The notes: a model not told the origin generated them from the sequence alone. 32,056 nt of DNA from Sphaerochaetaceae bacterium (GCA_028532915.1 JAQQAI010000009.1:1-32056); one strand, 5' to 3'. Counted from the first letter of the stretch, positions 7,346-15,730 are shown. Program-made: numbers and translations.

Positions 7346-8233
7346 TCATTTGTTATCAAGCATCTCTTTCAGCAGTTCGCCGACTTTTGACGGGCGGTCA
7401 GCCACGACACCGCCTGATTGCTGCAGAGCTTTTATCTTACCTTCGACTGTTCCTTTTCCACCGGTGACGATTGCCCCGGCATGACCCATCCTCTTTCCTT
7501 TCGGGGCTGTTCTTCCTCCAAGGAAAGCCACGACAGGCTTGGTGAATATACCTTGCTGCATCGCTTCAGCAACCTCTTCTTCCATCGTCCCTCCGAGCTC
7601 ACCTATGATAACAAGGGCTTCGGTCTCACTATCGTTCTGGTAAAGAGGAAGCATCTCGGCAAAACGGGTCCCGGGGACCGGGTCGCCTCCGATACCGATA
7701 AGTGAGCTGACGCCGAATCCGGCTCTTACAACCATCGCCGTAACTTCATTCGTCAACGACCCGCTGCGTGTCATGACACCGATACTTCCTTTTCTGTAGA
7801 CCCGTTCTATCCAATAGGGGAACATTCCCATCATGGCGACTTCAGGACTTATACATCCTGATGTATTGCCGCCTATAACCATCGCTCCACAGGAAAGTGC
7901 CGCCGCTCTGATCTGTACCATCTCATGCAGAGGTATCCCGTCCGCTATGGTGACGATCTTTTTTATACCGCTGTCGAGCGCTTCGAAGACCGCATCCTTC
8001 GTGAATCGGGGCGGAACGAAGATCATCGAAGCATCCGCATCGAATTCGGAAACCGCCCTCCTTACTGAATTGAACACCCTTCTGCCTTCGATCTGCTGTC
8101 CTTCCTTCCCCGGTGTCACTCCACATACAACATTCGTTCCGAGATTTATCATATGGCCGGTCCAGAAACTCCCCTCCTTACCGGTGATCCCCTGAACCAG
8201 AACTTTCGTATCCGAAGTAATAAATATGCTCAT
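7346..8233 (-). CDS. ADP-forming acyl-CoA ligase alpha subunit (SucD-like), candidate sulfoacetate-CoA ligase
   Basis: A 295-residue SucD relative. The N-terminal Rossmann CoA-binding region begins KVLVQGITGKEG; GHAGAI near the C-terminus holds the phosphohistidine (His251 from this ATG) that relays phosphate between acyl-CoA and ADP. The glycine-rich CoA loop is altered to GGNTSGCISPEV from the usual GPNCPG. ATG 8233 has AGGG 8 nt upstream and matches the family N-terminus; GTG 8248 would add MRVWI. With the beta subunit it should run acyl-CoA + ADP + Pi to acid + ATP + CoA. Next to an acylating aldehyde dehydrogenase and a transketolase this fits SqwKL of the sulfoacetate-producing sulfo-TK route. 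Which of K/L is alpha I do not recall, so no symbol is given. Confidence 0.87.
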   Translation of the reverse strand: MSIFITSDTKVLVQGITGKEGSFWTGHMINLGTNVVCGVTPGKEGQQIEGRRVFNSVRRAVSEFDADASMIFVPPRFTKDAVFEALDSGIKKIVTIADGIPLHEMVQIRAAALSCGAMVIGGNTSGCISPEVAMMGMFPYWIERVYRKGSIGVMTRSGSLTNEVTAMVVRAGFGVSSLIGIGGDPVPGTRFAEMLPLYQNDSETEALVIIGELGGTMEEEVAEAMQQGIFTKPVVAFLGGRTAPKGKRMGHAGAIVTGGKGTVEGKIKALQQSGGVVADRPSKVGELLKEMLDNK

Positions 8234-8252
8234 TATCCATACCCTCACATGT

Positions 8253-9359
8253 TCACTTGCAAAGCTGCACAGCTTTTCTCACTGCTTCCTCTGTATCAAA
8301 AAGAGGTTCAAGACCGGCATTCCTGAGAGTCTTCACAGCTTCTTCTTCATTGGTCCCGCGTATACAGACGACAATAGGTCTGTCAGGTTTCAACCGCTCT
8401 ATCGCATCCACGATTCCTTCCGCCATCACATCGGCACGTGCAATAGTGCCGAAAGTGACGACCAGAATAACCTTGGAGTCGTTCTGAAGACACAGCTCCA
8501 TCGCCCTGACCGCCTTGCGATAATTAGGGCCGCCGAACTCTAGATAGTTCGCAACGCTGCCTCCCTCATAATTGATCAGATCATAGACTGTAGTCGTCAA
8601 ACCGGCACCGGCACACATGAGACTGATATCACCATCAAACTGAAGATAGGGTATCCCCTCTTTCGCAGCCTCGAACTCCATATCACTGTCGTAATATTCT
8701 CTGGTTCTCTCGAATCCTTCCTGCCGATTCATCGAATTCTCATCGATGATCAGCTTGCCGTCACCGGCGATAAGCTGACCTTCACGTGTTATGAACAGGG
8801 GATTTATCTCTACCAGTTCAGCATCGTATTTAGCGAAAACACTGTAGAGTCTCCGGAGGATACCGATCAGCTGTTTAGCTTCGATTGGATCACAAGACAA
8901 TCTGTACGCAAGATCAGTTGCCTGAAAGGATTGCAAACCGGCTGTAATATCCACTTCTTCTCTGAAGATCTTCTCCGGTGCGTTCACAGCCAGCTCTTCG
9001 ATCTCTACTCCGCCTTCAGCACTGGCTATGATCAAGGCTTTCGCTCTGACCGGATCAACGGTCACAGACAAGTATAATTCCTTCTTAATCGAGACGGCCT
9101 CTTCAACAAGCAGCAGTTTTACATCTCTGGCAAACAGGTTTGAAGCGGCCTTTTCCACCTCCTCCGGATTTTTCACGATTTGTATCAGTCCGGCTTTGCC
9201 GCGACCTCCCTGCAGCACCTGTGATTTCAGTACGCACGGAAAACCTGTTTTCTCTGCCGCATTTACAGTATCCTCAACCGAACGGGCCATTTCACTTCGG
9301 GGAACGGGTATACCCGCACCCCGGAATATGTCTTTCGCCTGATATTCGAACAGTTTCAT
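8253..9359 (-). CDS. ADP-forming acyl-CoA ligase beta subunit (SucC-like, ATP-grasp), candidate sulfoacetate-CoA ligase
   Basis: A 368-residue SucC relative. It starts KLFEYQAKDIFRGAGIPVP as the family does, has the ATP-grasp nucleotide segment QGGRGKAG at 50-57, metal-binding EINPL at 184-188 and DGKLIIDE at 200-207, then the C-terminal CoA-ligase domain. It partners the alpha subunit encoded 19 nt downstream. Together they conserve energy as ATP from an acyl-CoA. The sequence departs enough from ordinary succinyl-CoA synthetase, and no TCA-cycle gene is near, that a dedicated substrate such as sulfoacetyl-CoA is likely (inference). It begins 13 nt after the aldehyde dehydrogenase stop. Confidence 0.87.
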   Translation of the reverse strand: MKLFEYQAKDIFRGAGIPVPRSEMARSVEDTVNAAEKTGFPCVLKSQVLQGGRGKAGLIQIVKNPEEVEKAASNLFARDVKLLLVEEAVSIKKELYLSVTVDPVRAKALIIASAEGGVEIEELAVNAPEKIFREEVDITAGLQSFQATDLAYRLSCDPIEAKQLIGILRRLYSVFAKYDAELVEINPLFITREGQLIAGDGKLIIDENSMNRQEGFERTREYYDSDMEFEAAKEGIPYLQFDGDISLMCAGAGLTTTVYDLINYEGGSVANYLEFGGPNYRKAVRAMELCLQNDSKVILVVTFGTIARADVMAEGIVDAIERLKPDRPIVVCIRGTNEEEAVKTLRNAGLEPLFDTEEAVRKAVQLCK

Positions 9360-9372
9360 GATAAGAGACTCC

Positions 9373-10797
9373 TTATTTTCCGGTTACCCATGAACCGAAA
9401 ATCTCCTCATCAGAGGGCTTATCGGCAGGGATCAGCTGAGAGACCCATGTGATATTCAGAAAGTGTTTGTAGGTGATATTCTCTGTTGTGATATTCCCTC
9501 CCCAGGTACCGCATCCGAGCGTCACGGTAGAGGGCATTCCATTCCAGAAATTACCTCCATTACCCGGAGCCTGAGGCTGATTGACAAGGATTCTGCTTGT
9601 CTTCATCTGTTCACCGAGGCGGGTAATATACTGTTGATTCTGTGTAAAGATTCCGCATGAATGTCCGGTGCCTGCATTATCGATAAGTCTTTTGAGAAGA
9701 TCAAAACCTTCTTCAAAGTCAGAATATTTCCAGACCGTCAGAACAGGTGATAATTTCTCTCCGGCAAAATGGTCCTTTTCTAAAGGTTCTGTCCCTTCCA
9801 CGATTATCATATTCTTATCTGACGGCATCGAAACACCGGCATCCTGAGCAATCACAGATGCATCTTTCGCAATGATCTTCGGATTCAAGGCTACCTTTCC
9901 TTTCTTTCCGGGGACCCACATCCATTTTTCCAGAGTCGCCCGGTCGGGACCTTCAGCCATCCACCCGCCGTGTGTTTCCAGCTCAGAGATGAACTGATCG
10001 TATATGTTCTCGTGAACGATCACCGAGTTCTCGCTCGAACAGCTTGTCGCATTGTCAAAGCATTTACTTAAAGCGATCTTTCCAGCGGCATCAGAAACAT
10101 CAGCATCTTCGGCAATCAGCTGAACCGAATTCCCGGGTCCTACCCCATATGCCGGAGTTCCGCTTGAATAGGCGGCTTTCACCATGGCTCCCCCTCCGGT
10201 GGCCAGAACAAGATCTACTTCTCTCATAAGGACCTGAGTTGCAGGAATACTCGGCTTATCGATGATCTGAATCAGGTCGGCAGGAGCTCCGACAGCTTCC
10301 AGTCCATTTCTCATCATCTCGACAGCAAGAGCGGACGATTTTGCAGCTCTTGGATGAGGAGCGAAGATCACCGCATTACGTCCTTTCAGGATGCTTAAAG
10401 CATTACTGCCGGGAGTGGCGGTCGGATTGGTCACAGGAGTCAACGCTCCGACGACACCTACCGGTTTCGCATATTTATATATCCCTTTGTTTTCATCGAC
10501 TTCGATCAGACCGACAGACTTCGCCCCTTTGAGATCTTTCAGGACTCCGAGTATCTTCCCCTTATGTTTTTTGATCTTATCGGAAACATTACCCATCCCG
10601 GTCTCTTCAACCGCCAGTTTTGCCAACTTTTCTATGTTGCTGTCCTCATAGACCTGCCAGCCGGCTGCAACGCAAAGTTCATCGATTTTCTGTTGAGAAT
10701 AATCGGCTATTTTCTGTTGAGCAACCCTCGCTCTGTTTACGAGATCAGATATCATCATTTCTACTTCATCATTATCTTTAATCTCATTCGAAGCCAT
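9373..10797 (-). CDS. sqwD: CoA-acylating aldehyde dehydrogenase, candidate sulfoacetaldehyde dehydrogenase
   Basis: A 474-residue member of the acylating aldehyde dehydrogenases (AdhE N-domain/SauS-like). PVTNPTATPGSNAL at 121-134, TGGGAMVKAAYSSG at 200-213, GPGNSV at 220-225 and the catalytic cysteine in NATSCSSENSV (Cys253) are visible. It should oxidise an aldehyde with CoA and NAD(P) to acyl-CoA. Known SauS and SqwD enzymes of this class turn sulfoacetaldehyde into sulfoacetyl-CoA. It is first in the long minus-strand operon, directly behind the best operator/promoter of the locus, and precedes the ADP-forming ligase that would consume its product. ATG has GGAGG 8 nt upstream. Other aldehydes (glycolaldehyde, acetaldehyde) are possible; no ethanolamine or microcompartment genes are nearby. 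Confidence 0.82.
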   Translation of the reverse strand: MASNEIKDNDEVEMMISDLVNRARVAQQKIADYSQQKIDELCVAAGWQVYEDSNIEKLAKLAVEETGMGNVSDKIKKHKGKILGVLKDLKGAKSVGLIEVDENKGIYKYAKPVGVVGALTPVTNPTATPGSNALSILKGRNAVIFAPHPRAAKSSALAVEMMRNGLEAVGAPADLIQIIDKPSIPATQVLMREVDLVLATGGGAMVKAAYSSGTPAYGVGPGNSVQLIAEDADVSDAAGKIALSKCFDNATSCSSENSVIVHENIYDQFISELETHGGWMAEGPDRATLEKWMWVPGKKGKVALNPKIIAKDASVIAQDAGVSMPSDKNMIIVEGTEPLEKDHFAGEKLSPVLTVWKYSDFEEGFDLLKRLIDNAGTGHSCGIFTQNQQYITRLGEQMKTSRILVNQPQAPGNGGNFWNGMPSTVTLGCGTWGGNITTENITYKHFLNITWVSQLIPADKPSDEEIFGSWVTGK

Positions 10798-10818
10798 ATG
10801 ACCAACCTCCCATTGTAT

Positions 10819-10866
10819 TACTTACTTTTTCTAAGTAAGTATAACATTGCAATAATAGGTTGTCTA
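10819..10866 (-). promoter_or_regulatory. promoter with perfect ROK-type operator for the aldehyde dehydrogenase operon
   Basis: On the minus strand TAGACA (10866-10861) and TATACT (10843-10838) are 17 nt apart, each one base from consensus. A perfect inverted repeat, TACTTACTT (10819-10827), 5-nt spacer, AAGTAAGTA (10833-10841), overlaps the -10 box and the expected start. This is the best copy of the four repeats and defines the consensus. A repressor bound here would block transcription of the whole run of genes to 2436. Confidence 0.82.
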
Positions 10867-10901
10867 GAATTAGATGGAAAAATTTATCATCTTATCGGGT
10901 T

Positions 10902-12080
10902 TTACAGATTCTGGAAGTAATGGTCAAAAATAAGATCACAGGCCCCCATTCCGGCCTCGTTGGACGAATACTGACCACTGTATACCTGCAATTTTCCTTC
11001 TTCGATCTCCTGTGAGAGGGATTCACTGATAATGTCTGCAAAAACCCTCGAAAGAGTCGGATACCTGGTAATCACCAGAAAGCCGTCAGGAGACAGAATT
11101 TTCATCATATTTCTTGCGCTCAATGAAATATACTTACCGCACCGCTTTACAGCTTCGAGAACCCCGGTATTTCCTTCCGACAGCTGCTGCTCGACTTCAT
11201 CCATCGAAGAAAACGGGAAACCGGCTTCAGACAGATACTCCAGTATCGCCAGCTCGGAAATATATGCTTCAAGACAGCCTTTCGCTCCGCAGTAGCACTG
11301 TTTTCCATCAGATTCCACAATAGTATGGCCGATCTCGAAAGCGGTCTTACCCAATACGGAAAAAAGCCTTCCCTGATGAATGAACGCTCCTCCGACTCCT
11401 CTTCTGATGAAGAAAGTGAAGAGTGCATCCGATTCTTTGGCGACCCCCTGACGATATGCATTCAGAGCGAACACTCCCGCATTATTCGCGACTTTGATGG
11501 GGCAATCATATCGCTCTTTCAACATCTTTCCGAGGGGGAATTTATTAAATCCTGGTATTTTACGGTATTCGATTATGGCTCCGTCATCGACACAGACCTG
11601 CCCCGGGGCGCCGACTCCTATACCGAGAATCTTTTCCGGCGGGATACCTACACTCTCTATCGCCTGGTCGATCAGATGCACGATCTCCTCATACATCTCC
11701 ATGGCATCACATCCCTGTCTGAAACACACCTCTGAAGAGAACACAGATGATTTCGAAAAATCTACGACGAGAATGAATGCCGAACGGGACCAGAACTCGA
11801 CACCGATGACGTATCTGGAATTCTTAACCACGTTATAATATACCGGCTTGCGCCCTTTCTTGTCGGAGGTCCCGCGGTCAGGAACCTTCTTCCGGACTTT
11901 TATAAGACCATTACCTTCAAGGATAGAGAAAATCCTCAATACTGTCGGGGCCTTCAAACCCGTAAGCTGAACAATTTCAGATTGTGATATCCCCTCACTC
12001 TGCTGAATATACCGCAAAATAAGTTTTTCGTTCTTTTCTCTTACATCTTCACTGCGCAACGGCATGTTTTTCATATTCAT
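10902..12080 (-). CDS. ROK-family transcriptional repressor
   Basis: A 392-residue NagC/XylR-type ROK protein. A winged helix-turn-helix covers about residues 15-65 (SQSEIVQLTGL...TVLRI). The sugar-kinase-like part has GIGVGAPGQV at 153-162, VANNAGVFAL at 197-206, where the catalytic Asp of ROK kinases is Asn, and the zinc site His252 with Cys262, Cys264 and Cys269 in GHT...CYCGAKGC. This is the pattern of a sugar-responsive regulator that has lost kinase activity. It lies between the transporter and dehydrogenase operons and its own upstream region carries the same inverted repeat, so autoregulation is likely. ATG 12080 has AAGGA only 2 nt upstream; ATG 12074, two codons later, is better spaced. 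The inducer is unknown (SQ or an intermediate would fit). Confidence 0.9.
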   Translation of the reverse strand: MNMKNMPLRSEDVREKNEKLILRYIQQSEGISQSEIVQLTGLKAPTVLRIFSILEGNGLIKVRKKVPDRGTSDKKGRKPVYYNVVKNSRYVIGVEFWSRSAFILVVDFSKSSVFSSEVCFRQGCDAMEMYEEIVHLIDQAIESVGIPPEKILGIGVGAPGQVCVDDGAIIEYRKIPGFNKFPLGKMLKERYDCPIKVANNAGVFALNAYRQGVAKESDALFTFFIRRGVGGAFIHQGRLFSVLGKTAFEIGHTIVESDGKQCYCGAKGCLEAYISELAILEYLSEAGFPFSSMDEVEQQLSEGNTGVLEAVKRCGKYISLSARNMMKILSPDGFLVITRYPTLSRVFADIISESLSQEIEEGKLQVYSGQYSSNEAGMGACDLIFDHYFQNL

Positions 12081-12150
12081 AGTCCTTTTATGATGTAACC
12101 TAAACTATGTACTAATATCATAATCAGGATTCCATGGTAATCATATCATA

Positions 12151-12181
12151 ATTTTACTTAATAGAAGTAATAATAAGTAAG
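12151..12181 (-). promoter_or_regulatory. ROK-type operator upstream of the repressor gene
   Basis: ATTTTACTT (12151-12159), 5-nt spacer, AAGTAATAA (12165-12173): a perfect 6-bp core (TTACTT/AAGTAA) in the register of the other sites, with 6 and 7 of 9 consensus bases in the arms. A further half-site, AAGTAAG, follows at 12175-12181. TATTAT (12175-12170, minus strand) could be a -10 box but no good -35 lies 17 nt away. The site is about 70-90 nt from the repressor start, consistent with autoregulation. Confidence 0.6.
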
Positions 12182-12233
12182 GTACATTATCAAAGAGATT
12201 TAATCCAGTAACTTTGATCTTCCGGACCATGTC

Positions 12234-12275
12234 GCTCTTTACGGACAAAGAGCCCGGAAAGCACTCTTTCCGGGC
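12234..12275 (-). terminator. terminator hairpin after tctA
   Basis: GCCCGGAAAG (12252-12261), loop CACT, CTTTCCGGGC (12266-12275): a perfect 10-bp stem 35 nt after the tctA stop on the minus strand, followed there by TCTTTG. An alternative smaller stem, CTCTTT/AAAGAG (12234-12252), overlaps it. It separates the transporter operon from the repressor promoter. Confidence 0.7.
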
Positions 12276-12309
12276 CGTTATTCATACATACTGAAAAGCC
12301 CCGAGGCCC

Positions 12310-13851
12310 CTACTTCTCCTCGTGCAGTTCATCAACCTGATCGGCAGCAAGCGTTTCTATCTGCTTATTCATCCGCATGATCAGGATCGTGAAGATGACC
12401 GCAATGATCAGAATCGCACAACTGATCGGTTCTTTAAAGAAGATGAAGATATCATTGTTGTAAACGATCATACTCCGGGTAAAATTATTCTCGACTATCG
12501 GACCGAGAATAAGCCCGAGCATCATCGGGATGACCGAAAAACCGAGAAGTCCAAGAAAATATCCTGCAGCAGCAAGGGGAACGATGAGAATCATCTCCCA
12601 GACATTACCACTGTTGGCGAATGCTCCTGCAAAACAGAACAATGAAATAGCCACTCCAAGATTCTTGTAGGGAATTCTGATTACCTTGGATACCTGTCTG
12701 GTAAAAATTTTCCCGAGAAAATAGAGAAGAATATTACAGATTACCAGACCAAGGATGATCGAATATGTTTCAACAGCCTGTTCGGTGAACAATTTCGGAC
12801 CGGGTTCCATCCCATGCAGGATCAATGCACCCAGAAGTATTGCCGTCACTCCGTCACCGGGAATCCCCAGAGTCAAAAGAGGGATCATAGCTGAACCGAC
12901 CACGGTATTGTTTGATGATTCGGCAGCCGCGATACCTTCAAGAGAACCTTTCCCGAATTTCTCAGGATGACGTGAAGACCGTCTTGCTTCATTGTAACTG
13001 ACAAACTGGGCAACTCCGCCTCCGGCTCCCGGCATTGCACCGATGATCGTTCCGATGCCTGTGGAAACCAGAATCGTCTTGAGAATAGATCTGATTTCCC
13101 GCCTGTTGATGGGAGGGTCTTCTTTCTGGTTGATCGTGAAAGTCTGGCTTTCGGCAGACGCTTTCATCTTTTCCGACCGTTCCTCTACCGTCTTGATCAC
13201 TACCTGTGCAAGGGCTATCAGACCGATAAGTGCCGGAAGAAGGCTGATTCCTCCGAACAGTGCTATCGAATTGAACGTATATCGAAGTGTACCGCTTAAG
13301 GGTTCCAATCCTATACATGCTATAAATATCCCGAAGAACGCCGATATTATCCCCTTAATTATATTATCTCCTGACACTCCGGCAATGACCGTGAGCCCGA
13401 AAATCGCAAGAGAAAAATATTCAGGAGAACGGAATTTCATCGCGACTGCAGCGATAGGAGGTGCAGCGAACAAAAGAATCAGAGCTCCCAGCAATCCCCC
13501 CAGAGAGGAAGAGAACAGACTTGTACTCAATGCCTTATTCGCTTTCCCTTCCTTTGCGAGAGGATAACCATCAAGCGTGGTTGCCAAGGCCGAATTCGTA
13601 CCGGGGGTGTTGATCAGAATAGCACTGATGGAACCTCCGTAACATCCCCCCACATATATTGCAAGCAAAGCAATGATTGAGGTTATTGTTTCCATCCCAT
13701 AAGTCATCGGAAGAAGAAGAATAATCCCGAGTGTCACAGTAAGACCGGGAATACTTCCGATGATCATTCCAAGCAGAACTCCACCGACGGCATAGACAAG
13801 ATTTGTCAGGGTGAACAGCTGCACCACTACTTCAGAAAAAACAGCTCCCAT
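12310..13851 (-). CDS. tctA: tripartite tricarboxylate transporter, large membrane subunit TctA
   Basis: A 513-residue polytopic protein of the TctA family, with about 12 hydrophobic segments. The family's glycine-rich signatures are present: GSIPGLTVTLGI near residue 35, YGGSISAILINTPGT near residue 75, GAMPGAGGGVAQF and LLTLGIPGDG in the second half. It forms the main channel of a sodium-dependent uptake system with TctB and the binding protein TctC. The start is ATG 13851 (GGAGGGG 7 nt upstream), 2 nt after the tctB stop; the longer frame to 13932 overlaps tctB and is unlikely to be used. It belongs to the ROK-controlled transporter operon; imported substrate could be SQ or another sulfonate (inference). 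Confidence 0.93.
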   Translation of the reverse strand: MGAVFSEVVVQLFTLTNLVYAVGGVLLGMIIGSIPGLTVTLGIILLLPMTYGMETITSIIALLAIYVGGCYGGSISAILINTPGTNSALATTLDGYPLAKEGKANKALSTSLFSSSLGGLLGALILLFAAPPIAAVAMKFRSPEYFSLAIFGLTVIAGVSGDNIIKGIISAFFGIFIACIGLEPLSGTLRYTFNSIALFGGISLLPALIGLIALAQVVIKTVEERSEKMKASAESQTFTINQKEDPPINRREIRSILKTILVSTGIGTIIGAMPGAGGGVAQFVSYNEARRSSRHPEKFGKGSLEGIAAAESSNNTVVGSAMIPLLTLGIPGDGVTAILLGALILHGMEPGPKLFTEQAVETYSIILGLVICNILLYFLGKIFTRQVSKVIRIPYKNLGVAISLFCFAGAFANSGNVWEMILIVPLAAAGYFLGLLGFSVIPMMLGLILGPIVENNFTRSMIVYNNDIFIFFKEPISCAILIIAVIFTILIMRMNKQIETLAADQVDELHEEK

Positions 13852-13853
13852 AA

Positions 13854-14309
13854 TCAGCCCCTCCAGAAAGCAGGTAATTGAACGTGAAACACTAACGTGA
13901 ACAACAGATAGATACCAATCGCTAATGCGCACAAAATTACGATCTCAACAATGTTTCTGTTCTTGTATAAACGACTCATCAATACCACAAAAACGAGAGC
14001 TCCGACAACAAAACCGATGAAGTAGATCAGCAGGGCAAACAGTGCGAACAGGCCTATGACAGCTAACGCATATTTCTGATCTTCCCAGCAGACCTCCACT
14101 ATCTTCTCTTTTTTAAACACGACACTCTGAATGATAAGCAAAAGACCTCCGATGATCATGACAATCTCGGCCATAAAAGGTAAAACTTTTGCGCTCTGCA
14201 GAAAATGGATCTTCCCGTAGGTTATTACCTGGGAATTCAAAAGAAGCATCAGTATTGTTCCGAATACAAGAAAGATGATGCCTCCGGCAAGATTACTTCT
14301 AACTTTCAT
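13854..14309 (-). CDS. tctB: tripartite tricarboxylate transporter, small membrane subunit TctB
   Basis: A 151-residue hydrophobic protein with four predicted membrane segments, the usual size and topology of TctB. Two adjacent ATGs (14312 and 14309) are available; 14309 has the better distance from GGAG (5 nt) and starts MKVRSNLAGG, as expected just before the first membrane helix. The reading frame extends further to 14372 but that part shows no supporting ribosome site. It sits 74 nt after tctC and 2 nt before tctA. Sequence conservation in this subunit is always low; the call rests on topology, size and operon position. Confidence 0.88.
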   Translation of the reverse strand: MKVRSNLAGGIIFLVFGTILMLLLNSQVITYGKIHFLQSAKVLPFMAEIVMIIGGLLLIIQSVVFKKEKIVEVCWEDQKYALAVIGLFALFALLIYFIGFVVGALVFVVLMSRLYKNRNIVEIVILCALAIGIYLLFTLVFHVQLPAFWRG

Positions 14310-14383
14310 CATAACTCCATAAATCAAGCAATATGAGAGGGGAACAGACACGCTCCCCTCTCGAAAGAACAATATGTAGAACC

Positions 14384-15382
14384 TTAGTCAATAAGGCCTA
14401 GAGAACGGGCAGAGATCGTCGCATTTTCTGCGGCTTTTTTGATGTGCTCCTGAAGATCCTCACCATAGCACTCGAAAATATTGAGACCGATGCTGGTAGT
14501 GAATTCAGAGAATTCAGGATCGTCCCATACTGTCTTGATCAGATCTTCTACATCCTGGATATATGATTCTTTTGTTCCGGCTGTGACACTCAGCATACCA
14601 CCACCTGTGATGGCACTCTGAGGATATCCCGCATCTGCCACATTAGGAACGACAAGGCCGAGTTCTTCTTCGAATCCGACAAAATCGAAGTCTTTAAAAC
14701 ATGCAATAGCACGGACATCACCGGTCTGCAGGTACTGTTTACCAACCTGAGAGGTCCCTACGAAACAGTCAGCCTCTCCATTCAGGAGTGCAGCGATCTG
14801 CTGAGCTCCACCTTCATAGGAGGCAATCCGGCTCTCACCGCCTGCTTTCTTGATCAATCCGCCGAAGCACAGATGAGCATCAGCTCCTACAGCACCCGCA
14901 GAAAGAACGACTTCTCTTTTTTTCGATTCATCGATCAGGTCCTGCAGATCTTCGTATTTCGAATCTCCTCTCACATAAAGAAGGTACGACCTGTCATCAA
15001 AAGTCCCTACCGGATGAATCTTAGTCAGATCCAGCTGAATCGTGTCACCTTTTACGATCTTCTGATACCAAAGTCCGTAAGATGTGGTGAGCAGCTCTCT
15101 GGTATTGGGTTTTTTCTTCGTAAAATTGATACCTGCAACCAGCCCGTCACCACCTGTCTCCTGAACACATACAATAGGAGCATTCGTGTATTTCGAACCC
15201 ACCTCGGCAAACTTTCTCGCTACAACGTCATGAGTTCCTCCGGCCCCGTAAGGGATGATAATCTTAACTGTTTCATCAAAGAAGTTATCATCAGCGGTCT
15301 CCGATGCTTCAGCTCCTCCCTGAGCGAACACCATCGTAGGAATCAGACAGATCAATAAAGCAAAAACTAATAGTTTTTTCAT
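14384..15382 (-). CDS. tctC: tripartite tricarboxylate transporter binding protein TctC
   Basis: A 332-residue periplasmic binding protein of the TTT (TctC/Bug) family. A signal peptide ends at about MVFA-QGG (residue 20); there is no lipobox. IIIPYGAGGTHDVVAR near residue 42 is the family's first ligand loop (usually PxxPGGxxD), and GEADCFVGTSQ near residue 208 the second. In ordinary family members the first loop reads FAAGGxTD; the His before Asp here may alter specificity. It is the first gene of the tctCBA operon and follows a TTGACA promoter overlapped by the ROK-type operator. Substrate unknown: TTT systems usually bind carboxylates, and some have been linked to sulfonate uptake, so an SQ-type ligand is plausible but unproven. 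Confidence 0.92.
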   Translation of the reverse strand: MKKLLVFALLICLIPTMVFAQGGAEASETADDNFFDETVKIIIPYGAGGTHDVVARKFAEVGSKYTNAPIVCVQETGGDGLVAGINFTKKKPNTRELLTTSYGLWYQKIVKGDTIQLDLTKIHPVGTFDDRSYLLYVRGDSKYEDLQDLIDESKKREVVLSAGAVGADAHLCFGGLIKKAGGESRIASYEGGAQQIAALLNGEADCFVGTSQVGKQYLQTGDVRAIACFKDFDFVGFEEELGLVVPNVADAGYPQSAITGGGMLSVTAGTKESYIQDVEDLIKTVWDDPEFSEFTTSIGLNIFECYGEDLQEHIKKAAENATISARSLGLID

Positions 15383-15395
15383 TTCCTTCCTCCAT

Positions 15396-15449
15396 TTTTT
15401 ATTTACACTAAGTAAGTATTAGTAAAACATCAGAATTTCCAGCTGTCAA
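15396..15449 (-). promoter_or_regulatory. promoter with ROK-type operator for tctCBA
   Basis: On the minus strand TTGACA (15449-15444) and TTTACT (15426-15421) are separated by 17 nt, the same two boxes seen before the isomerase at 387. The right consensus arm AAGTAAGTA is intact at 15410-15418; the other arm (15396-15404) keeps 6 of 9 bases at the standard 5-nt spacing. An additional imperfect repeat (CTAA/TTAG) surrounds it. The rest of the 348-nt gap (15427-15656) is AT-rich and shows no gene. Confidence 0.72.
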
Positions 15450-15672
15450 GATAAAAATTTTATTTACAAAACAATTACTAATACCTGAAGAACACGAACT
15501 TTCCATATTTATGGTAAAATACTATTATTCCATTTCATAGAAATATTTATTTTTTGACTATCTTTGTCACTTTCGTATTTTGAGCATAATCGAAACCGGA
15601 TCAATACAGTATCAAATAAAATATCCGAGAATGGATCTCTTCTGCCTGAATAGGTCGACCACATGCAATACA

Positions 15673-15706
15673 AAACAGGACACCCCTTTCAAAGAGCGCC
15701 CTGTTT
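15673..15706 (-). terminator. terminator hairpin after the DUF1207 gene
   Basis: AAACAGG (15673-15679) pairs with CCTGTTT (15700-15706), and the interior continues pairing with several G-U pairs on the minus-strand RNA, leaving a very small loop. It lies 25 nt past the stop of the DUF1207-like gene. The following bases (TGTATTG) are only moderately U-rich. Confidence 0.65.
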
Positions 15707-15730
15707 AGTGTTATCAGTTTTCAGGTCAAT

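Noticed and set aside
7346-9359. Succinyl-CoA synthetase of the TCA cycle
   Set aside because: Subunit similarity is real, but the genes sit between an acylating aldehyde dehydrogenase and an anion transporter in a regulated catabolic operon with no TCA-cycle genes, and the CoA loop is altered.
13043-13567. 174-residue open frame on the plus strand
   Set aside because: It is a shadow of tctA with no independent support.
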